DNA of 64,000 nucleotides. Source: Metellina segmentata (lineage: Eukaryota; Arthropoda; Arachnida; Araneae; Tetragnathidae). A program made the translations under genes and the position numbers. This document shows positions 11,401 to 20,399 of this stretch, piece after piece. The notes below the pieces were generated by a model. That model saw only the letters and a program-made list of their open reading frames with translations. It was not told the DNA's origin and did no database searches. Within the stretch, counting starts at the first letter, position 1, and every line of letters starts with the position of its first letter. The stretch covers positions 42,070,437 to 42,134,436 of the forward strand of contig OX375873.1 of the NCBI GenBank assembly GCA_947359465.1, given 5' to 3'.

Positions 11401-13673
11401 TCATGTCTATAAATTAAGGATAATGCCAGCTCCGGCAAATAAAGGTTCAGAAACAAAACAAACGTGACTTATTCATAAAGCCCATTTATTCAACAAAAGA
11501 TAAAGAACAAAAAAGATGGTGTATGTATGATACCATTCACAAAAACTACGATTTTTGCTCACTGGAGCAATAACAAAAAATATCGACCTTTCAAAAACTT
11601 AACATGACATGGTTGGTATGATGGTTAATACATTGTATGTCTCCCAGACGATGAAGTACAGTCCGTACAACGCCTAGGCATGCTGAGGATCAAATTATCG
11701 ATCTGATATTTTGGGAAGATCACTCCACTCAGCAAGCAATGCTCTCCGAAGTTCCGGAACACATGCAGGAGGTGGTTGACGGGCTTCTACTCATCCGCCA
11801 AGCATGTCCCGATATGTTCTATCGGGCTCATATTAGGTGAGAATGCTGGCCATTCCATACGGGTGATATCCTCAGATCCAAGGTTTTCGTTTACAATGTT
11901 TGCACGGTGCGGACGGGCGTTGCCATCCATAAACACACATTCTGCGCCCATGGCATCCCTAAACATACGTACATGTTGTCCCAGAATGGTGTCCCGATAA
12001 ATTTGGCCTCACATGGTTCCGTTTTGAACATGTAGTTCTGGAGCTTAGTATAATTCTGCCCCAAACGAGCAAACCTACGCCACCGTAACGGTGTCGTTCA
12101 ATGATGTTGTCTTGGTGGTAGCGGGTACCTGGCGTTCTCCATATGAACGTCCGCCGTGAATCAGACTGCAAGTTAAACCTAGACTCGTCGGAAAACATCA
12201 CACAATCCCACTGTGACGATGTCCACATTATATTTTCTCTACTCTAGGTTAACCGCTGGCGACAGTGAGTTGCCGTGAGCGGAACACATCTGACAGGTCT
12301 GTGAGCATATAGACCAACATGTCCCAAACGTCTGTAAACGATTTGCCTTGAAACTGTCGTACCCGTGGCTGAAGGTAGTTGACGAGAAAAGTAGGATGCT
12401 GAGCTCCGTCTGCTTCTTTTTGCAGTTACTGCCAAATACCGATCGTCATTCGGCCTTGTTACTCGGGGCGAGACCTGTACTGTAACATCTACTGACATTT
12501 CCATCATTTTGGAATCGTTGCCAAAGCCTAGAGATGACACTTTGGGCGATTCCAAGTTCCACTGAAACTTCCGTCTGAGTGAGCCCACATTCCAGGCGGC
12601 CGTTAATTCTCACACGTAAAAAAATCATCGACATGCGTCCTCTGTGCCATAACTATTCGGTTGTGGTACTGAGCGGCTTACATAACGCTTGTGAACAATT
12701 TTACTTCTTTGCTACCATTCATTATATACACCTCTCTTACACTCTCGTCATTTTGTAGAACTATCGGCGTCATCTGATGGCTTCCTGTAATTTGGGTATT
12801 ATTTTTGAAGATGTGTGCGATAATTCTACCGGTGAAATGTTTACTTTAGAATTCGATTTCCGTGTGATTCTGAATTATCCTTAATTTATGGACATGAGTT
12901 AGATTAAGCAGGATTTCATTTTGGAAAGAGACCCGAAATTAGAAATATACTTTTTGTGCTTAATGACGATCTGATATAGTGAACTTTAAAAATCTTTCGC
13001 TTATCTTGTATTTTATATTTGGTCTGTAAATGATATTTTCGATGTAAGAAACTATTGTAGACAAAAAGGGATACTACATCGCTGTTGATCCGTTTATAGA
13101 AATGTCTTTACAATTGTTGAGTTTGACCTAGATAATTATCAATTGTTGAGTTTGGCCAATGAATAATTATCACAATTATTCATTGCATAAAACGTAGACG
13201 TGCAAATAAAACGAACTAAGTCAAAAATTTCAAGATACTAGTTTCTTAGAACTTTTAGTTCAGAATGGGGTGATCTTTAGACTTGTGAAGTCTACTAAGT
13301 CCTTTTTTTTATGAAGGTTAAGTTTCTTCTTGAGGCTTTAGTGAGTTTAGCCGGTGAGTAGAATTTTTTCCTCTTCGTTAACTAAGAACGATATTTTTTG
13401 ACTTAGAGTATTTAATTTGTAATATTGAATTCATAAAAGTTGTAACAGACTTCATAAGTTAAAGTTGATAGTTATAGAAATATAGCGATTGAAATCAAAT
13501 TTGTTGAAACACAAGTGATTTTATGCTGCAGTCGCTGTACATAATACACATGAAAAGGACTTGGCGCGCAAGCGCTTTACTTAAAGATACAATTATCAGT
13601 AGACAATAGATGTATTTACCTATATCTTCTTCGTATCCTTCATTAACGCCAGGCGCAGTAGGACAGACGGCAA
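969..13673 (-). CDS. SSUH2: SSUH2-like gene A, partial (exons 2-9)
   Basis: Minus-strand gene reconstructed from eight exons with good splice sites: 13620-13673, 9901-9967, 8869-8998, 8700-8754, 5538-5725, 3683-3762, 3058-3150 and 969-1071. Phases join without a break. The product has a proline-rich N-terminal part, a conserved LGSLSQDEVREAC...CCYGKKFA block, an LETFGEKRE block, then six DnaJ-type zinc-finger-like motifs (CLKCVGNC, CESCSGRG, CYSCTGSG, CFSCSGSG, CWSCSGTG, CSMCDGRG) and the start of the C-terminal domain. This order matches the SSUH2 (ssu-2 homolog) family; the biochemical role of that family is poorly defined. By comparison with gene B the first coding exon and the last two exons are missing: the 3' exons should lie left of base 1, and the 5' exon was not found between 13.7 and 30 kb. 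Nothing in the visible exons is broken. Confidence 0.88.
2371..2406. repeat. (TA)n microsatellite
   Basis: Uninterrupted TA dinucleotides abutting the left end of the Tc1-A copy at 2405, as expected from insertion into a TA target. Confidence 0.95.
2405..2962 (-). mobile_element. Tc1-A element, internally deleted
   Basis: Bounded by ACTACCCTACAATAGTGGAC on the left and its near inverse ending in TAGGGTAGTGTA on the right. Inside is only the 3' half of a Tc1 transposase on the minus strand, frameshifted and degenerate. The same left-end/coding junction occurs in the copies at 10120, 18551 and 40406. It sits in intron 8 of SSUH2-A. Confidence 0.85.
3058..3150 (-). CDS. SSUH2: SSUH2-A exon 8 (last two Cys motifs)
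   Basis: It encodes CWSCSGTG and CSMCDGRG followed by RLKHYRMLIVTW. Acceptor tttttatag and donor gtacgct. Phase 2 in and out, 93 nt, identical in structure to gene B exon 8. Confidence 0.93.
3405..3540 (-). repeat. tRNA-type SINE, 3' part
   Basis: Matches the tail of the SINE family (AACGTCGCACT, then gacgacggtcc-like and aaagatccaaagat-like segments) seen more fully at 8141, 35241 and 43068. No head region is present. Confidence 0.5.
3683..3762 (-). CDS. SSUH2: SSUH2-A exon 7 (two Cys motifs)
   Basis: It encodes SMCYSCTGSG, the linker RSNNQQ and CFSCSGSGRN. Acceptor tacactag, donor gttcgtat. Enters in phase 0, leaves in phase 2. One codon shorter than the gene B exon, the difference being in the linker. 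Confidence 0.92.
3802..4417 (+). mobile_element. Non-autonomous Helitron, family 1
   Basis: It starts TCTACTATTATAAAAG and ends with a degenerate CACGGCAAATAACTAA followed by T, agreeing with the 5'-TC and 3'-CTRR|T rule of Helitrons. It resembles the copy at 62470-63109 along its length (for example CTTTATCACGGGTAAGGACT). No coding capacity. In intron 6 of SSUH2-A. Confidence 0.7.
4690..5040. repeat. Dispersed repeat, copy 1
   Basis: Shares a long, diverged stretch with 17440-17770: GTTTGTGAAT...ATAGAGTGG, GACCAATCAGATGA, GACGAAAGTAGT and TAGTTTTGGTCACATGA. No TIR or coding region was recognised. Confidence 0.6.
5538..5725 (-). CDS. SSUH2: SSUH2-A exon 6 (PHTAYVK block and first Cys motifs)
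   Basis: 188 nt, the largest exon. It encodes QIIDGPENG...PWDMMVTIP, the family signature VPHTAYVKECLKC and CESCSGRGG. Acceptor cgtatcag, donor gtaagtgg. The first motif reads CLKCVGNC, with cysteine where the usual CxxCxGxG has the last glycine; gene B has the normal glycine. Confidence 0.93.
5960..6115. repeat. 15-bp tandem repeat
   Basis: About eight to nine imperfect copies of AATAGAATAGTTCTC. They create a spurious ORF (SIENYSI repeats) on the minus strand, in intron 5 of SSUH2-A. Confidence 0.85.
6200..8140. other. Intron 5 of SSUH2-A, no gene seen
   Basis: No exon-like segment with splice sites was recognised. A segment near 6560-6650 (TCTGAGATCTTACGACAG...CTGCCCACATG) is a diverged inverse of 42720-42830, so it is a dispersed repeat. 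The rest is unassigned. Confidence 0.5.
8141..8456 (-). repeat. tRNA-derived SINE, near full length
   Basis: Read on the minus strand the head has an A-box-like GGTCTGGTGGTTAAGG and a B-box-like GGTAGGAATCC (cleaner GGTTCGAATCC in the copy at 35241), in tRNA-like spacing. The body includes the conserved TTTCCCTTAGGGGATGGATC-like segment, and the tail ends in ACGTTAATT. It lies in intron 5 of SSUH2-A. Confidence 0.75.
8700..8754 (-). CDS. SSUH2: SSUH2-A exon 5
   Basis: It encodes LETFGEKRETALRSEPYRG, the family's LETF block, between acceptor agtatcag and donor gtaagaac. Separated from exon 4 by a 114-bp intron; gene B has a 79-bp intron at the same place. Confidence 0.92.
8869..8998 (-). CDS. 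SSUH2: SSUH2-A exon 4
   Basis: It encodes 43 codons, starting LGSLSQDEVREACIQYASEN and including CCYGKKFARE. Acceptor tttttttcag, donor gtaaggta. Twenty of 43 residues match gene B exon 4 (my hand count). Confidence 0.92.
9126..9444. mobile_element. Short foldback MITE
   Basis: Two arms of about 140 bp are inverted copies: GAAATGTTGTTGGATCAGGG at the left and the inverse of GAAATGTTGGTGGATCAGGG at the right, with matching CTACATATG and GCAGCATTAG segments. The loop is short. Not coding. Upstream of exon 4, in intron 3 of SSUH2-A. Confidence 0.8.
9901..9967 (-). CDS. SSUH2: SSUH2-A exon 3 (proline-rich)
   Basis: It encodes VEKPPTAPPLEVPTPDRVPL, low-complexity and proline-rich. Acceptor tttttatag, donor gtaaattt. 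Phases (1 in, 2 out) match gene B exon 3, which is the main support. Confidence 0.8.
10120..10694 (-). mobile_element. Tc1-A element, internally deleted
   Basis: Ends match the 18551 copy (ATTACCCTACAATAATGG and TAGGGTAGTGTA). It keeps the DDE half of a transposase: minus-strand reading includes KPIEHLWDQLERHLRTREPR. The first catalytic half is missing by the shared deletion. In intron 2 of SSUH2-A. Confidence 0.87.
10695..11398. other. Intronic, nothing recognised
   Basis: Short ORFs only, with no domain or splice context. Part of intron 2 of SSUH2-A. Confidence 0.4.
11399..12899 (-). mobile_element. Tc1-B element, full length, decayed
   Basis: Inverted ends: ACTCATGTCTATAAATTAAG on the left, and TTAATTTATGGACATGAGT on the right. 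The 1.5-kb length is typical of an autonomous Tc1 element. Contains the transposase pseudogene entered separately. In intron 2 of SSUH2-A. Confidence 0.88.
11776..12634 (-). pseudogene. Tc1-B transposase pseudogene
   Basis: The minus strand encodes the N-terminal helix-turn-helix (TQTEVSVELGIAQSVISRLW), then QFQ... in a second frame, then the first catalytic block VMFSDESRFNLQSD. The reading changes frame near 12480 and 12240 and again downstream, so no intact protein remains. A second, 3'-part copy is at 23617-25024. Confidence 0.8.
13620..13673 (-). CDS. SSUH2: SSUH2-A exon 2
   Basis: It encodes AVCPTAPGVNEGYEEDIG, clearly related to gene B exon 2 (SAPSINEGFVPDTG). Acceptor tttttgtag, donor gtaaatac, 54 nt in both genes. 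No upstream coding exon was recognised. Confidence 0.82.
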   Translation of the reverse strand: MPSVLLRLALMKDTKKI

Positions 13674-13839
13674 CTACAAAAATAGAAATACATGAACTCT
13701 AAATTATTGATTTGTATAAGCATATTTTACACCGACAAACTGTTTCGATTTGGTATTTCTGCATGTAGATCTCTTGTTTAGGTTTGTTTATTTTGTGGAA
13801 CAAAAATAAAAACATAGTTTTAAAAATCGTGATCTGTAT

Positions 13840-14030
13840 GGTACCGTATCTGAATCGTACCGTATCTGTATCGTACCGTATCTGTAACGTAATCAGTATC
13901 GTACCGTATCTGTACCCTAATCACTATCGTACTGTATCTGTATCGTACTATATCTGTACCGTAATCTGTATCGTACCGTATCTGTACCGTAATTTGTATC
14001 GTTTCCGTGTAGTACCAAGGCGAGGGTAGC
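13840..14030. repeat. Degenerate GTACCGTATCTGTATC minisatellite
   Basis: About ten imperfect copies of a 14-21 bp unit built from TATCGTACCGTATCTG and CGTAATC. Accounts for the tyrosine-rich ORFs on both strands. Confidence 0.85.
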
Positions 14031-14140
14031 TGTGGCTCAGTGGGTCTGTCTATTGCAAAACTTGTTGCACCTGTAGTAACCTGTGGTTTATAGGATGTGC
14101 AGCAGTGCAGATTCGACATTTGATCCCTCACTGTGTGTAC

Positions 14141-14206
<66 letters not shown>
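14141..14206. repeat. (CT)n microsatellite
   Basis: About 32 uninterrupted CT dinucleotides. Accounts for SLSLSL and RERERE ORFs. Confidence 0.97.
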
Positions 14207-14209
14207 ATG

Positions 14210-15285
14210 CATTATTAAAAACCTTCCGAGCGCATGTGTCCTTTACTTGATGTTGTTTGTCTTGTGCTTGACGCAGCTTGGCCAGATGTGGCTCTTGGGT
14301 TACAAAAACCATCCAGTAGCAAGGCGGAATTTAACTAAAGCACTCTTCCTTGACCAATCAGGAAGGTCTAGAATGTTGTCCCGCCATTTTTCTATGGAAT
14401 TACTCTCCAAAAGCGCTTTTGCGAGATTACTCTAGAGAGTTCTCTTGATTTTGGTGTGCTATGGAATCTCAACATTTGATGTCTAAGAAATACCTGTTCT
14501 CTTTTCAGCCAGAATAACAGTCATCTCATTGCGCTAGATATCAAACTAGATTTACCTAATGTCACAGATTTCAAAGAGTGGAAAACAATCAAATTTCGTT
14601 TTAGTTGCCAAATTATGTATGGGATTGCATATAAATAAGAAACATATAATTTTCTCTTTACTAGTATCTGTAAATACAATTTATCGGTACACTGATGCCG
14701 AAAGCTTAATAAACCATATCCGTGGCTCTACAGGGCAATAGTCCGAATCATTCTACAGGTTGCGTAATAAGATATTTTACCAATTTCAAATTGGTACACT
14801 ACACAAGAAATCCCTTAAAGTCAAAGAAAAGTATTAAGCAGAATTACTTCCTGATGGTCCGGGCTGATTGTGATAACCCGGGGACTTTTCGTATGGGTCC
14901 ATCATCTTTTCAGAGTGTTCCAGGAAATCTTTTACCTATTCTCTATATCCTATCTGAGTATTCCGTTACCTGAAAATAATCCAAGTAAAAAATTTCGTAA
15001 CATCTTACAATTTAGCTTATGTTTACCAGAGAAATACAATGCATGGATGTAGTGAAATAATTGCTTTGGATTTGGAAATGTTTGTGATGAGTAATAATGT
15101 TTTTTTTTTCAGAAATGAGTGAAATACATGCGAAAATTGTTCTAACTTTCAGAATGAAATGTGACGTTTATTTTTTTTTCATTCGACAATGAAGCGAAAA
15201 GTTCTCTTTGTGACTGCTTTCGTCTGAAAACAAATATTTAAGAACCTATATATTCATTACCAATTACACTGCTCTGCATCAAAAT
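14210..15285. other. No gene seen
   Basis: Unassigned AT-rich sequence. I looked here on the minus strand for a first exon of SSUH2-A (Met, then PPPSYEE-like, then donor) and found none. Confidence 0.4.
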
Positions 15286-15288
15286 TAG

Positions 15289-16955
15289 CCTCGACACCCA
15301 TTCCAGCTGATTCTTATGTGAAATGACCTCCTGAATTCGAATATGACCCCTGTTTTTCCCCAATCAACCATCGTTTTCTGGGAACGCAACCCCCTATGTT
15401 TATCACTTTTCGATATAATTTTAGGGACATAAATGTGATTTAGAGTGGGGGAAAGGATTATTTTAACCATTAAATTTCTTCTGAGGGGCTAGAGAGGTAA
15501 AAAGCTCTAAAACATGAACATTTGTAGCTAGAAGGGAGATTTTGGGGAAATTTGCCCCCTTAAATTGTAAAAAAAATAATTAAAAACAGTGTTTTCTTTT
15601 CTGGATTTGTTCGCTATTGTTTCATTTATTTTCTACATATTCCAACTTCTAGCCCCCCTTTTTCTTCCCCAAAATCCCCCAACTAATAAAAATGTATAGC
15701 AATAAATTTGGCTAAAAGCGGGTGAAGGGGGAGAGGTCCCGAATCCCTCGCAAGAAAGTTTGGAAGATTCACTGTCCGTTATGGCGCTCTCAACAATTCG
15801 CGCGCTTCGTGGTGTCCGCAGGAATTTTCATGCTTTGACACGTTTAAACTTGCATTGTTTTATCACTATAGTTGTGAAATGTAATCGTTATCTTCACTCA
15901 TTACATCTTTTGGGATCTCAAAGTCAACTTTTCGGTATTCTAGACAGGGATTCTGTGTTTCCAAGTTGTTTAGATTGTGTAAAACGGTTCACATATTCTT
16001 GATCCGGCTTTTTCAATGTGAATTACAGTACGTGAGTGTAAGTTGTGATTAATACCGAACATTGATTTACTGTTTAATTATGCCACGCGAGTGTAAAAAT
16101 CATCCCAATAGCTTCTGCTATGTTTGCGGTGAATTGATTTTAAAAGGGCAACAAAAACCCCTTTCTACGCTTAACATTGCTTATCAATTTTACTTTGATT
16201 GCCAAGTTGGCAAACAGGACAAGGATTGGGCTCCAAACGGTGGAAGTCATACACAAGTAACAATCTGTGAGATGACAGCGAGGTTCGTGCCAAACCATGG
16301 GCACAGCAAATACCATTGATTTGCGGGTACCTATGAGCCATTTGGTCAAGCTACTGTAACAAGTAACGCAGAAAAGTTTTCGTTATAAAAGCAATGCAAG
16401 TTTAAACTTGTCAAAGCATGAAAATTCCTGCGCAAACCACGAATCGCGCAAGTTATTGAGAGCGCCACCGTCGTACAGTGAATCTTCCAAACTTTCTTGT
16501 GAGAGATTCGGAATGTTTACTTTTACCCTTACCCGCTTTTAGCCAAAATTGTTGCTATATATTTTTATTAGTTGGGGGTATTTGGGGGAGAAAAAGGGGG
16601 GACTAGAAACTGGAATATGTAGGAAAAAAATGAAAAGATTGCGGAAAAAACGATAATTTCTAATGATTTTTTTTGCAATCTAAGGTGACAAATCCCCTTA
16701 AAATCTCCCTCTTTGCAACAAATGTTCATGTTTTAGAGCTTTCCATCTCTCTAGCTCCTCAGAAGAAATTTACTGGTTAAAATAATTATTTTCCCCCACT
16801 CCAAATCGACTTTATGTCCATAAAATTATATCGAAAAGTGATAAACACAGGGGGTGCGTCTCCAGAAAACGGTGGGTGATGAGGGAAAACGGGGGTCATA
16901 TTCTTATTCAGGAGGTCATTTTGCATAACAATCAGCAGTAATGGTGTCAGGGCTG
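15289..16955. mobile_element. Long-armed foldback element
   Basis: Arms of about 560 bp (roughly 15289-15865 and 16390-16955) are inverted copies. Examples: GAAATGACCTCCTGAATTCG at 15321 against AGGAGGTCATTTTGCATAAC at 16911, and GCATTGTTTTATC / ACGTTTAAACTTGCATTG around 15850 against CAATGCAAGTTTAAACTTGT at 16391. The 500-bp loop carries broken pieces of a CYVCGE-type ORF. No flanking duplication was confidently read. Confidence 0.85.
16080..16345. pseudogene. CYVCGE-type ORF fragments, second piece inverted
   Basis: The plus strand at 16080-16237 reads MPRECKNHPNSFCYVCGE, then a segment ending GKQDKDWAP. The minus strand at about 16345-16238 reads KSMVFAVPMVWHEPRCHLTD then CYLCMTSTVWS. From memory, many arthropod transposon-associated proteins carry these two segments in the same direction (CYVCGE..., QDK.WAP, FAVPM.W.EP, DCYFC). 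Here the second segment is flipped relative to the first, so no protein can be made. Function unknown; the paired cysteines suggest zinc binding. Confidence 0.6.
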
Positions 16956-17107
16956 GAAAAAGAATAGTTTTTTGCAGTGTCAGTGTTATTTCTCTAATTA
17001 AAGACTTTTAGCAATTGTAATGGTTTTAGATTTTATTTGTTTCTGTACGCTCACCACATTTGAGTTCATCTACAACTATTCATTAAGCCTTAGGTCCATA
17101 TCTTATT

Positions 17108-17365
17108 AGGGTAGAGGTAGCCAAGAAGGGAGGAACCGGAGGGTTGCGAGTTAGAAACACGGTCCAATCAAAGACCGCCGTGTTAACGGGGGCTGGTGGA
17201 AGTTAAATCTCGTGACCTAAAATATCTTCACAGACGTTTGGAGAGTGGGAGCCATCTCAGATATCTCGTCATCTGAGAGTGGTTCAAAATCATGAGATGT
17301 CCTCGGAGTGATCCCGGACCGTCGCCAATAGTCAGTTGAATTGCTCCTGTGCGCTGTTAATTAAC
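17108..17365 (+). repeat. SINE copy with altered head
   Basis: The 3' two thirds match the SINE family (GTTTGGAGAGTGGGAGCC, CATCTGAGAGTGGTTC, GATCCCGGACCGTCGCC, ending CGCTGTTAATT). The 5' head differs, with a degenerate B-box GAGTTAGAAAC. Confidence 0.55.
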
Positions 17366-17439
17366 TACTTACCTAGTATTATCAAACAGTGTTTACTACA
17401 TACCCCGAGCTTCAAAAAGTGTGCACAACATATAAACTT

Positions 17440-17770
17440 GTATTCGTGTGACTTCTCTGAACAAATTTGACTCGGTTGGTTGTTTTAGCATATTATTGTC
17501 CGGTTTGACGATATAACATCTTATGACAGAGTAGGTTTGTGAATATGCATTTCTATAGAGTGGTGACAGAAGTGGTGAAATCACCAGTCTAATACTATGT
17601 CGAAAGGACCAATCAAATGATGAATCAATGGAAGGGCGTTCTCTCCCGTCTTATGGACCAATCAGATGACGAATGGTCGGTTCTACCCGGCTGACGAAAG
17701 TAGTCAAAGGGTCACGTTACTACTAGTTTTGGTCACATGAAATGGTTACTATTGTTCACTCTACTTTCAT
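17440..17770. repeat. Dispersed repeat, copy 2
   Basis: Diverged copy of 4690-5040: GTTTGTGAATATGCATTTC, ATAGAGTGG, GGACCAATCAGATGACGAA, GACGAAAGTAGT, TTTTGGTCACATGAAATGG. Confidence 0.6.
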
Positions 17771-17784
17771 ATTTCCTCTGACAG

Positions 17785-17965
17785 GACCTGGACAGGCTAT
17801 GGGTTCAAATCCCGGTCCCAAGGATGTTCGGACCGCGAAGCCCGGAGGGAAGAGCATCGGATTAGTAGCCAGAGAGTTTCGAATTGAATCCAGTCAAAGA
17901 CCGTCGTGTACAAAGGGGGGCTGGTTCACGTTAAATCCGTCATGGCCCCACGTTGGCGTGGTGTG
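17785..17965 (+). repeat. SINE-like, tRNA-like head
   Basis: Has GGGTTCAAATCCCGG, a good B-box-like match, and further on CAGTCAAAGACCGTCGTGTA, shared with the element at 17108. Extent uncertain. Confidence 0.45.
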
Positions 17966-18550
17966 CAAGTTTTGGTAAATGTAAACCAACATTTCATAAC
18001 ACACTTTCACCCAGTTTCCATACACGAAAATCGAAGTAACGCATGATTTAGCTTGTTTCGGGTTAATTTTTTTTTACTCCTAATCACAAATCCAGATTCA
18101 AATGAGAGATCTTAAATCTAAAGACTTCTTTTTCACCTCATGGGAATGACTGCATAGTGTACTCGTACATAGAACACATAGAATACAGGCAGAAGGTTTT
18201 GAATCAATGTCTCCCGTGAAGTGTACTATTTCATATGTTGTAATTTATTAAAGTGTCATCAATAAAACTATTAATCCTAGCGAGTGAAAACATTTTAACT
18301 GAATTAAACTGGGAGTTAGGGGGTATTTTACTTTTTTTCAACGTAAATTCAGTAAAAATGTACAACTAAAATCGGTAGAACACGCGCGGGCAACAACACA
18401 CACAGTGGATCGGCAATGGATGTTACCTGAAATTCTATTTTTGTGGTAGAAACCTTATCTTATCAGTATCTTTAGTTTATGAATGTTACCTCAGATCCAG
18501 ACATTCCACGAAACTTGCAAAGATATCTTTAATGATCCCGATATGTAAAA

Positions 18551-19122
18551 TACACTACCCTACAATAATGGACCGGACGCCAGTGGATTTGCATAAAATC
18601 CGACTACTTGTTTGGGTGTGTTTTTCGTGGCATGGCCTGGGACCTTTGCATGTTGTTCCTGGTGAATTGAAAGCTGGCGCCTACATGAACATTTTGGACA
18701 ATCAGGTTCTTCCTACGCTCTGGCAATTTTATGGAATGGGCGAATGTTATTTCCAGGACGACAATGCTCCGTGTCATGTTGCAGCCTCTGTCAAGTGGTG
18801 GTATCAAGATATGGATGTAAAACGTTTTCCCTGGCCTGCTCAGAGTCCCGACCTAAACCCATAGAACATTTGTGGAACGCGTTAGAGCGACGTTTACGGA
18901 CCAGGGAACCGCGTCCGAAATCTGCAGCTGAGCTGGAGACATTCTTGCAGCAGGAATGGACACAAATACCCATAGCTGTGTATCAAAACCTTGTAGAAAG
19001 TATGCCCAGAAGGGTTACTAGTGTCATTACAGCACGTGGGTGACCATCCCCTATTAAAGCATGGAATTTTTCCCTATTACCATCATATATTGCTGTCCGG
19101 TCCATTATCGTAGAGTAGTGTA
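18551..19122 (+). mobile_element. Tc1-A element, internally deleted
   Basis: ACACTACCCTACAATAATGG at the left and its near inverse at the right, ending GAGTAGTGTA. The left end is followed directly by GCCAGTGGATTTGCATAAAA and the DDE half of the transposase. This is the clearest of the four copies. Confidence 0.92.
18580..19043 (+). pseudogene. Tc1-A transposase, C-terminal half, frameshifted
   Basis: Frame 1 carries LGPLHVVPGELKAGAYMNIL, ECYFQDDNAPCH (second catalytic Asp) and WPAQSPDLNP. A one-base loss in a C run near 18860 shifts to the next frame, which continues IEHLWNALERRLRTREPRPK (catalytic Glu) and VYQNLVESMPRRV. The helix-turn-helix domain and first Asp are absent. Confidence 0.85.
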
Positions 19123-19124
19123 CA

Positions 19125-20030
19125 TAAATAAGGAATCTGCTCAAAGGAATAAAACCACACTAGTTGGTGTGCCCGAAATTCTTACACATTCCAAGTGGAA
19201 ATTCATGCAACACAGTAACCGGATGGTGTTTTTAACATAATGAATTCTGCAAGTAATATTTGAAGACCAATTTGGATGAGCAGATGCGATTAAGGTATCT
19301 TACCCTGGTTGTATTTATGTATTCTGCAATAGTTAAACTTTTATCGTTTCCATGTCTATATATTACTTGAGGTAGTCTGTCTTGTTTCTGGATCAGCTTG
19401 GCTAAATATGTACAATCCATCCAAACAAAGCAATCAATCATTGTTTGGCTTGGACCTTCAAATGCTGAAGGCTTCAGTATTTTATATCATTTGGCAAGAG
19501 CTAAAAGTAAGGCTTTCTGACGAAGGAAATTTCTTTGTCCCCTCTCTTTTTTCAATTTATGCGCTAGATTTGACGACTTCTTAAAACTCTCTATGAAACC
19601 ATTCATTGCGCTATAAAATCCAAAACCAATACAATCTGTAGTATGGATATGGCTGCAATGTAACACTGAATAACTAGAAAACGATCTATCGACTAGTAAA
19701 AGTTACTTTAAACTTTGAAAATTTAATAAATAATAATAAATTAATTAAACTTTGAAATTAATCTTAAGTACTTGTAACGAATATATTTATTTTCATACAC
19801 GCGAAATCATTTTAGAAAGAGAAATATTTGTTTTACAGGCAGTAAGTGTAAATTACCTGTTACCCATCCCACGATAGTACTAGAAAAAATAAATGTTGCG
19901 GTAGTTCGGGTAAAGAGAAGGAATAGACATTTTACATCATCGATATAGTTTTGTGTAACAACTTCAGCCAATGGTAAGCTAATAGGTTGTTACAGTTCGT
20001 TTCAAACATTTGATTTAAAAGAAAAATCTG
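19125..20030. other. No gene seen
   Basis: A minus ORF at 19232-19441 (includes VWMDCTYLAKLIQKQDRLPQ) looks protein-like but I cannot place it. No splice context. Confidence 0.35.
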
Positions 20031-20396
20031 TGTGTGTGTATATATATAAAATTATGTGTTGTGTATATTCTCTATACAAATATACACCGTTTGAAAAATC
20101 TATACCAAATTTGGTACACTTATACTTTATAACACTGCGGAAAGTATAGGCTATTTCTTTCTTGTCTTCAGACCAATCTGTGGACAAAAAAATTCGCACA
20201 CAGATTGTTCTAAAAGTGCCCTTTGAAGCCCCAATTTTAAAATCTAAATTTTGTTTTCCTGTAATAAATGGATATGGACAAGGAAACACGTTCTACAGGG
20301 TGTGTGTTTTTGTGTTATCACAGGGAAATGTCACTATCATATTTTAGCTGTAGCGGTCAAATTTGAAACCCGAGCAACGCCGAGTTATTCAACTAG
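20030..20396 (+). mobile_element. Helitron 3' end, family 2
   Basis: It ends with a hairpin-like CCGAGCAACGCCGAG, then TTATTCAACTAG followed by T. The body (ATATTCTCTATACAAAT...CACCGTTTGA, TTTGGTACACTTATACTTT) recurs at 49610, 51755 and, inverted, 63416. The 5' end was not resolved. Confidence 0.7.
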
Positions 20397-20399
20397 TAT

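Noticed and set aside
13784..14435. Serine/leucine and arginine/glutamate repeat ORFs
   Set aside because: Translation of (CT)n and of the CGTACCGTATCTG minisatellite.
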